The notes under the pieces were generated by a model that saw only the letters and a program-made list of their open reading frames with translations, was not told the origin of the DNA and made no database searches. This document shows positions 31,267-36,725 of a stretch of DNA of 36,725 nt, piece by piece. Location of the stretch: assembly GCA_016934855.1 (NCBI GenBank), contig JAFGSA010000035.1, positions 1 through 36,725 on the forward strand. The letters run 5' to 3'. A program made the position numbers and the translations under genes. Origin of the DNA: Elusimicrobiota bacterium. Its GTDB lineage: Bacteria; CG03; SLGR01; JAFGSA01. The stretch's first letter is position 1. Every line of letters starts with the position of its first letter.

Positions 31267-31517
31267 GATACATCCCCACCCGCTGCCATTCAGCCGAGTA
31301 CGGCTTCATCCAGCTCCTACCCTCCAACCCCGACAGCCGAGAGCACCTTAATTTAAAGGTGTGCTCTCTCCATATCTTTCGATATGGTGCTGTCTTATCA
31401 GACAGGCTGTCGTGCTCACCCCAACGCTCGCCCTGACTATACTGTATCCACATTGCCCATCTTCGAGGACAGGCGGATACAGGAAATAGTCAGACCTCGC
31501 TTTTATTTGCCTGCCTT

Positions 31518-31557
31518 AAATATCTGTCTGAAATGCGGCGGTTTCAGACAGATATTT
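31518..31557. repeat. perfect 16-bp inverted repeat
   Basis: AAATATCTGTCTGAAA (31518-31533), loop TGCGGCGG, TTTCAGACAGATATTT (31542-31557): every position pairs. It sits 24 bases beyond the stop of the 50-residue gene. On the plus strand TGCCCTCTTTTT follows; on the minus strand no U-run follows. It could be a terminator, a processing site at the 5' side of the RNA candidate, or a binding site for a mobile-element protein. Confidence 0.75.
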
Positions 31558-31581
31558 TGCCCTCTTTTTATGACCGATTAT

Positions 31582-31734
31582 TTAGCGGATTTCTTCTGGT
31601 TTTATTTTTTTAACCCTACTATTCTCCCATACATAAAGCGGTCTACCGGATTTTTTATGCTCTTCAACAACCTTTTTTACGGCCTTTTTCATTGCTTCTT
31701 CGGCCTTTTCAAGCATAGTCAATCTCTTTTTCAT
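31582..31734 (-). CDS. small basic/acidic helical protein, 50 aa
   Basis: Begins MKKRLTMLEKAEEAMKKAVK and has SGRPLYVWENSRVKKIKPEE near the end, a pattern (amphipathic helix, then 'G-x-P-x-x-V-W-x-x-x-x-V') seen in many small proteins of unknown role, some beside toxin or antitoxin genes. AAGGAATG precedes the ATG. Its ATG overlaps the TGA of an 18-29-codon open frame (ATGA), so it may once have followed another gene. It is too short for ordinary gene callers. Function unknown. Confidence 0.72.
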   Translation of the reverse strand: MKKRLTMLEKAEEAMKKAVKKVVEEHKKSGRPLYVWENSRVKKIKPEEIR

Positions 31735-31820
31735 AATTTAATCATTCCTTCGGACGGCTCGGTCACCAGCTCGCCGTCCTCAATCAATAAGGCAACAGAT
31801 TCAGAATAAAATCCGTATTT
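31731..31820 (-). pseudogene. start-less reading-frame remnant ending LIEDGELVTEPSEG...
   Basis: A 29-codon open frame that opens after a stop at 31821-31823, has no ATG before codon 26 and ends in an ATGA overlap with the 50-residue gene. Its end, ALLIEDGELVTEPSEGMIKL, reads like a real protein C-terminus. The first part overlaps the HEPN gene by 37 bases. It could be a remnant truncated when the HEPN-SIR2 block arrived, or a TTG-started 18-residue leader peptide. Confidence 0.35.
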
Positions 31821-32857
31821 TTATTTACTTTTTCTCTTATATTAATATCTATTATCGATTTATAAATAATGTCGGCCAACGACTCTGCCCTATATTCCTT
31901 CAAATTAATTTTACCGTGCATATACAACAAAGTAATAAATATTTTTTTACTTAATGCTACTTGACTTTCTATTAACTTAAAGTCCGGCAATGAAATCTCT
32001 GGATATTTATATACTTTCATAGATTTTTCGGCTACTTTTTTCATTTTTTCATAATATACGCCGTGAATAAATTTATTTCTAAACCTATATAAATCTTTAA
32101 TATTTTTTCTTTCATCATCAAAGTTATTTTTAAAATAACTACTTAATAGCACTTCGATCCTCTGCGCTGTAATATACTTCCCATTATCTTTATGTTTATC
32201 TCCACGAGTTAATATACATTCATATAAAGTAATTATATTGGTCTGAAGAATTTGCCAATCAATCAATGATCTTGGCTTAGCATAATCACTGATTATTTTT
32301 TCTACCAGCATATATGCCATGTGGAATTTCCAATCATCATAGGCCCAATTTTTAATATCTTCTGAATACCACTCGAGATTTATTAGTTTTTGAAAAATAT
32401 TTTCATGAAATTTAGTGAAATTTAGTGAATTAAACGGTTTGTCATGACAATTTCCCGAGATAGGAAATTTTGAATTTATTTCTTCGTATTTCACCTCATA
32501 GCACGATATATAAAAACCGATATTAATATCTTTCGGAGAAAATATATTTAAAAATACACGCAGAACAGTATATGAATTAAATGCTATATTATTTCTTTCC
32601 TGGTAGGGCAGTAAAATCCCCCACTTAACTTTATCGTAAATTTCTGAGAATCTATTTTCATTGAATTCTTTTTCTATATTCTTCCTGCAATTATCATTAA
32701 ATGGCTTAATAACTCTTTGTATCTTTTTAATAAACTCATTTCTTTCAATTTTGTTCAAATTCCACAGTTCAATATTTTCTAAAGATACTATGTTTTCGGA
32801 TAACGCTATTTTAGTATCACGAATAGCAATAAATACTTTGCTTTTTTTCGATTTCAC
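31784..32857 (-). CDS. HEPN-motif protein (Apea-like), candidate RNase effector
   Basis: 357 residues, mostly helical and Lys/Asn-rich. The C-terminal part has LYRFRNKFIHGVYYEKMKK: R260-N261-x3-H265 matches the HEPN R-x4-6-H ribonuclease motif in the form typical of Apea-like HEPN proteins (R-N-x3-H-G). The N-terminal 200 residues resemble nothing I recognise and may sense a trigger. The start is GTG with AGGAA nine bases before it, and that site spans the stop codon of the SIR2 gene, so translation is coupled. HEPN RNases cut tRNA or mRNA in many phage-defence and toxin systems. Function inferred from motif and partner. Confidence 0.72.
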   Translation of the reverse strand: MKSKKSKVFIAIRDTKIALSENIVSLENIELWNLNKIERNEFIKKIQRVIKPFNDNCRKNIEKEFNENRFSEIYDKVKWGILLPYQERNNIAFNSYTVLRVFLNIFSPKDINIGFYISCYEVKYEEINSKFPISGNCHDKPFNSLNFTKFHENIFQKLINLEWYSEDIKNWAYDDWKFHMAYMLVEKIISDYAKPRSLIDWQILQTNIITLYECILTRGDKHKDNGKYITAQRIEVLLSSYFKNNFDDERKNIKDLYRFRNKFIHGVYYEKMKKVAEKSMKVYKYPEISLPDFKLIESQVALSKKIFITLLYMHGKINLKEYRAESLADIIYKSIIDINIREKVNKNTDFILNLLPY

Positions 32858-32868
32858 CAGATGTATTC

Positions 32869-33903
32869 CTATTCAAAAAATTGCTTACATATATTTTCAT
32901 ATAATACCGAATGTTTGAGAATAATATATGATAATGTATATGGATAATATCCCGCCAATCCTTCCTTCAGTACCCCAGCATCCATATTTCGATATTTATT
33001 ATTTTCTGCTTTTAAAATAAATTCATCTGCGGACTCAGGAGATATAACATATAACTTTAATTTACTTTTTACTATTGCATCGGCAATGACTTCATTAATA
33101 TGCTTATCTCCAAAACCATAACCGATAACTAATAATTTTGCTGTACCCTGATTTAATACTTTTTTAAAATAGTCATAGTAATGGATAAGCAACGGTTCCT
33201 TTTCGATATTCATTTCCTTCTCATAGCCTATTACCATTGCCTCCTTACCCATTGAATCATACCAGTTTTGAGAGCCATGCAGCTTAATATAAAAATATTT
33301 TGTGTCTTTGTTTTTCCTATTTTCAATTTTTATTATTTTTTCATTATCAGGTAATACATATGTATGTTTGGTATTTAATTCTTGTGACCGGTTAATTTCA
33401 AATATTTTTTGAGCATTATATTGTGAATCTTCAGGAAAACCCGGTATGAAAAATCCGCAGTTTTTAAAATGTCGCTCAATTAATAAATCTTGGTTTAATG
33501 TAAATACATAGCTTTCTTTTTCTTTATCTGAAAACTTTTCTATCAAATTTATTCGCAAATCATAGTCATTTGTTATTACGTTTTTCCGAATTATATCATC
33601 AATATAATTATAAGCATCACTCATAGCTTCTTTCATAATAGCTACTACCTTATCTTCATAATTGCAATTAATTATTTCGTGATATATCGCCTCATAATTA
33701 AATCTCTCATTTATAATAGGTGGCACACTTTGAGATGTAAACATTCCGGTTAGCATTAAATTTCTTATTTCCGGACAGTTTTGTACCCCTTTATGGCTAA
33801 ATATTAAAGACCACATTTCTTTTGCTAATGGAGTGGCACCGAAATTGCATGAAAATCCTGCGCCAGTTAAAAGAATATGTTTATTGAATTCTTGTTGTAC
33901 CAT
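32869..33903 (-). CDS. SIR2-like protein, candidate defence NADase
   Basis: 344 residues. Motifs in order: GAGFS (14-18, the Rossmann-type NAD loop), FTLNQDLLIE (N137, D139), KLHGSQNW (H209, the usual catalytic His position) and VIGYGFGDKHINEVI (260-274), a hallmark of SIR2-like proteins of anti-phage systems. These enzymes usually cleave NAD+ when triggered and stop growth. Between motifs the protein has a helical insertion not seen in deacetylase sirtuins. It precedes the HEPN gene by 11 bases, with coupled translation. The start ATG at 33903 has no clear ribosome-binding site. Confidence 0.85.
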   Translation of the reverse strand: MVQQEFNKHILLTGAGFSCNFGATPLAKEMWSLIFSHKGVQNCPEIRNLMLTGMFTSQSVPPIINERFNYEAIYHEIINCNYEDKVVAIMKEAMSDAYNYIDDIIRKNVITNDYDLRINLIEKFSDKEKESYVFTLNQDLLIERHFKNCGFFIPGFPEDSQYNAQKIFEINRSQELNTKHTYVLPDNEKIIKIENRKNKDTKYFYIKLHGSQNWYDSMGKEAMVIGYEKEMNIEKEPLLIHYYDYFKKVLNQGTAKLLVIGYGFGDKHINEVIADAIVKSKLKLYVISPESADEFILKAENNKYRNMDAGVLKEGLAGYYPYTLSYIILKHSVLYENICKQFFE

Positions 33904-33913
33904 ATATATGAAT

Positions 33914-34162
33914 TTATTCTACTGAAATAACAGTTTTTTCATTAGTTTCGTGATCTTCTATCTCGGCAATAACACCCTGGGGGTCTGTTTTCTTAACTAT
34001 ATCCGCCAAGGTACTCAAATCCAAGCCCTTATCTTCAAAAATCTTTTTGATTTTTTTAGGTGCCATCTTCACTGCCAGTTTTAAAAAAGCCAGAGGAATA
34101 CTTATTGTCTGCGACGGTTCAGGATTATCATTTTTATAAATTCTTATCCTTAATTTAGCCAT
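33914..34162 (-). CDS. SHOCT-like small protein, 82 aa
   Basis: 82 residues: MAKLRIRIYKNDNPEPSQTI, a Pro-Leu segment IPLAFLKLAVKMAPKKIKK, then the helical DLSTLADIVKKTDPQGVIAE and a C-terminal strand. It resembles the SHOCT-like or LiaX-associated small proteins (pattern memory only). AGGAA precedes the ATG. It is 2 bases after DUF3006 and 10 before SIR2, so cotranscribed with both. Confidence 0.6.
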   Translation of the reverse strand: MAKLRIRIYKNDNPEPSQTISIPLAFLKLAVKMAPKKIKKIFEDKGLDLSTLADIVKKTDPQGVIAEIEDHETNEKTVISVE

Positions 34163-34164
34163 TT

Positions 34165-34389
34165 TTATTCCTGGTCTTCGTTTCTTTTCAGTAATTCTTC
34201 TTGAAGATTTTTTATTTCTTCTCGTGTTTTCTGCTCGCTCTCTTCGTCCGGCTCGAAAGTTATTTTCAAATGCTGTCCTTCATGGATTTTAATATCAAAC
34301 TGTTCAGCAGGGATAAGCATACTCCCGCCACCTACGATATTTATTACTGCTGTTTTTCCGTCTTCGATTCTGTCTATTATTCCCTTCAT
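34165..34389 (-). CDS. DUF3006 protein, 74 aa
   Basis: 74 residues: MKGIIDRIEDGKTAVINIVG, then SMLIPAEQFDIKIHEGQHLK and the acidic tail FEPDEESEQKTREEI. This is the whole DUF3006 pattern (I-D-R-x-E-D-x-x-A-V ... E-G-x-x-L). DUF3006 genes often stand beside ComEC-like or other nucleases, which fits the phospholipase-D nuclease just upstream. Ribosome-binding site AGAGG. Function unknown. Confidence 0.85.
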   Translation of the reverse strand: MKGIIDRIEDGKTAVINIVGGGSMLIPAEQFDIKIHEGQHLKITFEPDEESEQKTREEIKNLQEELLKRNEDQE

Positions 34390-34410
34390 ATTATACCTCT
34401 TAATCTATAT

Positions 34411-35895
34411 TTAATCTATAAGCCCCTCAATAATTCCAATTGCATATCTGAATGTTCTTTTTGGACTATCAACCGCTTTTGCTGACAATATTTTGTAGGC
34501 TTTATCTATCTTATCTTCTCCGTATTTCTCGGTTATATTTATGATTTTTTCTATTGTCTCAATATCCTTCTGACAATAAATCACTACAGCAAACTCTATG
34601 GCATTTTTTACTTTATCCTTACCATATTTATCTTCTAATTGTTTTAGGCTTTTTTCATAGTCTTCAATAGAATATAAATCCAACAACTCATAAACTGACG
34701 GCTGTATATGGACATAATCTTCTTTCCTGGTAGAATATTCTATAACAATAATATTCAGCTTTCTCAGTTCCTGCATGCCCTTAGTTATAGTATCCGGTAT
34801 AAGATGAAACTTTTTAGATAAGTCCTTTAGTGTCATAGACCAATATTTGCTTTTATACTCATTAACCATATATCTGTTTATCAGATAACAATATTTAGCC
34901 CTGAATGATAATTTTTTGTTCCATCCGTATACATAATATTCGGACGGTAATAAAATATAGTTTTCTTCTGGGTATTTATAATCCTCATTTTTATTCTTAA
35001 TATTCAGTAATTTTACATTGGCATTATCAGCATAATTGAAATCCACTTTTATCAATTTATATTTATCTTGAAGTTTCTTTAGCGATTTTATAATCTGCCG
35101 CCTGTATGCCGTAGCAGTCATTTCTTCAATAGCTAATGATTTTGCATATTCATCAAAGTTAAAATCTATAATATTTTCTTTTTTGGCATTGAACAGGAGC
35201 AATAAATACAGATCAAATGCTCTTTCATCATGTTTCGTTATCATTCTTCCAGCTAAGTTTTCGCTTGAAAAGAATTCTTTGTATATAGCTACTGCTTTTT
35301 TCTCATCAGTTAGCCTTTTAATACTAAGGTCTGCTAATTCTATTTTTAAAAAATTATCTAAAATACTTTTTGCTAGTTCCGGTGATTCAATTAACACGGA
35401 GCTTTCATTATTTTTCTCTAATGCCGAGTATGACCAGTTTGTGCTTCCTATAACTACTATTTTTTCATCAATAACAAGGGCTTTGCTGTGTGTATATTGA
35501 TACTTATCATCATAAAACACTTCTATTCCGCGCCCAGTTAAATATTGATAAGCCAATGTATTCTTCCCCTCGACAACACTTTCTTCATCATAATAATCGA
35601 CGTTCTGATCCAGAACGACCTTTACCTTAACACCGCGTTTTTTTGCTTCAATAAGAGCATCGCATAATTTATATACACCCGAGTCCGGCTGGGAAAGACG
35701 AAGAGAAATTACAAACATAGACATATATATAGATTTTTCAGCCTTATTAATGGCTTCTTTAACTTTTGGGAAATAATCCCGGCTGCTTATATTTTCTACT
35801 TCCGCTTGATATGCTGAAAGGTTTTGAATGAAAGACAGGAATATAAATACTGAAAGAATAATATATAAAAAGAGGAATTTTGATTTAATTCTCAT
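34411..35895 (-). CDS. phospholipase D-family nuclease, exported, with C-terminal winged-helix-like region
   Basis: 494 residues. The N-terminus (KSKFLFLYIILSVFIFLSFI) is a signal peptide or anchor. A single PLD/HKD motif: H136-x-K138-x4-D143 in YTHSKALVIDEKIVVIG, followed by STNWS and N162/E164, so two subunits should make one active site as in Nuc/EDTA-resistant nuclease. The C-terminal half is unusual: YWSMTLKDLSKKFHLIPDTI and TKGMQELRKLNIIVIEY look like a winged helix, then a helical tail. A nuclease outside the membrane with a DNA-binding-like half is puzzling. Its ATG overlaps the stop of the previous gene (ATGA). Confidence 0.82.
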   Translation of the reverse strand: MRIKSKFLFLYIILSVFIFLSFIQNLSAYQAEVENISSRDYFPKVKEAINKAEKSIYMSMFVISLRLSQPDSGVYKLCDALIEAKKRGVKVKVVLDQNVDYYDEESVVEGKNTLAYQYLTGRGIEVFYDDKYQYTHSKALVIDEKIVVIGSTNWSYSALEKNNESSVLIESPELAKSILDNFLKIELADLSIKRLTDEKKAVAIYKEFFSSENLAGRMITKHDERAFDLYLLLLFNAKKENIIDFNFDEYAKSLAIEEMTATAYRRQIIKSLKKLQDKYKLIKVDFNYADNANVKLLNIKNKNEDYKYPEENYILLPSEYYVYGWNKKLSFRAKYCYLINRYMVNEYKSKYWSMTLKDLSKKFHLIPDTITKGMQELRKLNIIVIEYSTRKEDYVHIQPSVYELLDLYSIEDYEKSLKQLEDKYGKDKVKNAIEFAVVIYCQKDIETIEKIINITEKYGEDKIDKAYKILSAKAVDSPKRTFRYAIGIIEGLID

Positions 35896-36203
35896 CTACC
35901 AAGGGTTTTCTTCTCATTCCATTTTATTGATTCGTTTACAACAGTATTCCATCCGAATCCAAAAGCAAAAGCGGTTGCGAAGACTTTAAGAGCTGTCCAA
36001 AAATCTATTATCTCGGTTTCTGAATATTTATATTGCGGGATAATTAATAATACAGATATACCTGACAATATAACTGAGCCCAATGCAAACTTAAGGAACT
36101 TCTTATCGAATCCCTTTATTTTTCCCTGTTTGAGTTTCCTTATATAAGGAATCCATGTCCGGGCAAATACTCCTAAAAATAAACCTAATAATTTAATTGC
36201 CAT
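35892..36203 (-). CDS. small membrane protein with three helices, 103 aa
   Basis: From ATG 36203 (a TTG four codons upstream is also open): MAIKLLGLFLGVFARTWIPY, a basic loop KLKQGKIKGFDKK, LKFALGSVILSGISVLLIIP and LKVFATAFAFGFGWNTVVNE. Two or three membrane helices. Small proteins of this kind occur in phages and integrative elements, sometimes as holin-like genes; I cannot name it. It starts 2 bases after the previous stop and overlaps the PLD start. Confidence 0.62.
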   Translation of the reverse strand: MAIKLLGLFLGVFARTWIPYIRKLKQGKIKGFDKKFLKFALGSVILSGISVLLIIPQYKYSETEIIDFWTALKVFATAFAFGFGWNTVVNESIKWNEKKTLGR

Positions 36204-36205
36204 AG

Positions 36206-36499
36206 TTATTCCCAATATTCTCGTTCAACTTCCTGCATTATTGTCTTATATTTATCTTGAAGTATTTTCATTTTATCTCTCGATAATTCATTATAATATC
36301 TATCCATTTCTTCTGGTGTAGGCTGTCTCTTATCTTTTTCAAATATCTCTCTTATTTTTTCATGAAAAGGTTTCAGTATTATTTCCTGTAACTTCTCATA
36401 ACTATCTCTAAGACTAATTAATTCATCATAATAAACTGTTTCTTTTTTCCAATATTTAAACAATTCATCCAAACTTTTAAATCTAACAGGCTTTGCCAT
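36206..36499 (-). CDS. charged helical protein, 97 aa
   Basis: From ATG 36499, which has GGAGGTG eight bases upstream; an upstream start at 36535 has none. MAKPVRFKSLDELFKYWKKE, then a long Lys/Glu-rich helix (ILKPFHEKIREIFEKDKRQP and REYWE at the end). No known domain. It is the first gene of the tightly packed run that ends with DUF3006 and SIR2, so it may be part of the same mobile unit. Confidence 0.62.
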   Translation of the reverse strand: MAKPVRFKSLDELFKYWKKETVYYDELISLRDSYEKLQEIILKPFHEKIREIFEKDKRQPTPEEMDRYYNELSRDKMKILQDKYKTIMQEVEREYWE

Positions 36500-36518
36500 A
36501 GTACACCTCCTTACTATT

Positions 36519-36683
36519 TCAAAATTGATAATCAAATCCTACAGAAAACGATTTCCTTATTGCATTGGACTCATCAGGATTATCTGTATAATGCCGAAAT
36601 GTATATTTATATCTTGTATTAAGTGTCAGTTTATCGGTTTTTGTTTCCAGAATTAAGAAAAATCCAGGAGAACAATACAATAT
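36519..36683 (-). pseudogene. C-terminal fragment of an outer-membrane beta-barrel protein
   Basis: A 54-codon frame ending KSFSVGFDYQF with a terminal Phe, after ETKTDKLTLNTRYKYTFRHY: strands of an outer-membrane barrel. It opens after an in-frame stop at 36684-36686 and has no ATG. Either the gene is broken there, or a frameshift separates it from an upstream part, which would lie beyond the window. The bases beyond 36690 are noticeably more GC-rich. Confidence 0.45.
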
Positions 36684-36725
36684 TTAACTGTCTGCCCACC
36701 CCGAAGCCCACCGAAAAACCCAGCC

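Larger units (their letters stand above)
31170..31500 (-). ncRNA. candidate structured non-coding RNA (four-way junction)
   Basis: Read on the minus strand. P1: CGACAGC (complement of 31406-31412) pairs with GCTGTCG (31331-31337), 7 bp. It closes three hairpins: CTGTCT-GATA-AGACAG (31390-31405), CCATATC-GAAA-GATATGG (31370-31387, a GNRA tetraloop on this strand only), and GAGAG-CA-CACCTT...AAGGTG-CTCTC (31339-31368). Upstream, GACTAT and CTGTATCC pair with GGATACAG and ATAGTC (31435-31491), 14 bp in two segments. Downstream, AGCCG-TACT-CGGCT (31292-31305) lies within a longer arm. The stretch is GC-richer than the island genes, has no supported ORF and ends before a strong terminator. RNA family unknown. 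Bounds are estimates. Confidence 0.62.

Noticed and set aside
31247..31453. 68-codon minus-strand open frame inside the RNA candidate
   Set aside because: It runs through the four-way-junction helices, has no ribosome-binding site and no domain pattern. The base-pairing explains the conserved look better, though a coding role is not fully excluded.
31170..31500. Group II intron, retron or CRISPR-associated RNA
   Set aside because: No domain V-like hairpin with the AGC triad, no reverse transcriptase and no cas genes in the window.
33914..34389. Toxin-antitoxin pair (82-aa and DUF3006 genes)
   Set aside because: Neither protein resembles a known toxin or antitoxin family; only size and spacing suggested it.
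1..36725. tRNA and rRNA genes
   Set aside because: No cloverleaf with a GTTCRANYC T-loop and no rRNA core sequences were seen in the gaps between genes.

Overview
The window looks like a piece of chromosome from an uncultured, anaerobic or microaerophilic, Gram-negative bacterium. Supporting genes are a Lol-like ABC export cluster with beta-barrel proteins and a LolA-like carrier, a rubrerythrin, and ferrous iron uptake (feoAB). Excisionase-type HTH domains fused to receiver domains and degenerate 'TATCTGG / CTTATAACTT' repeats suggest Omnitrophota or a neighbouring phylum. That placement is inference; no rRNA or other phylogenetic marker is present.

Layout. 1-4.3 kb: a PC4-like small protein, a U32 RNA-modification protein, a zinc-ribbon miniprotein, a methyltransferase and two unknown membrane proteins. 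4.3-11.7 kb: a signalling region with a REC-nucleotidyl cyclase, a FecR/REC/REC-GGDEF operon, an HTH/REC/REC-histidine kinase operon, a separately promoted HTH-REC regulator and a divergent periplasmic binding protein. 11.8-14.2 kb: a dtxR-feoA-feoB operon whose promoter carries two tandem candidate operators. 14.4-16.3 kb: a nucleoside phosphorylase, rubrerythrin and a DJ-1-family protein. 16.3-22.9 kb: a minus-strand cluster running from a MaoC hydratase through small envelope proteins and a beta-barrel to a LolD-like ATPase, two MacB/FtsX-like permeases and a LolA-like protein. 23-28 kb: a Ser/Thr kinase, a DUF72 protein, a lexA/DUF6504-like/dinB SOS operon with a candidate LexA operator, and a LysE exporter. 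28.2-31 kb: an RRM protein, an outer-membrane candidate, an SGNH hydrolase with a TPR insertion and a GIY-YIG protein.

31.05-36.7 kb is an accessory island, and its coding part is much more AT-rich than the rest. It opens with a strong palindromic terminator and a non-coding, GC-richer stretch. That stretch contains two copies of a 34-nt repeat, a four-way-junction fold with a GAAA tetraloop, a 14-bp two-segment stem and a perfect 16-bp inverted repeat, so it is a strong candidate for a structured RNA. Next, all on the minus strand, come a 50-aa protein gene, an HEPN-motif protein, a SIR2-like NADase candidate, two small proteins (one DUF3006), an exported phospholipase-D-family nuclease, two small phage- or ICE-like proteins and the tail of a beta-barrel gene cut short by a stop codon. 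The SIR2 plus HEPN pair has the logic of an abortive-infection defence system, and with the neighbouring structured RNA candidate it is the best lead for something undescribed.

Two intergenic or N-terminal regions (17.06-17.38 and 24.87-25.21 kb) carry the same family of degenerate short repeats. In the first, the repeats have run into the 5' end of the LolA-like gene; in the second they lie directly against the lexA promoter.
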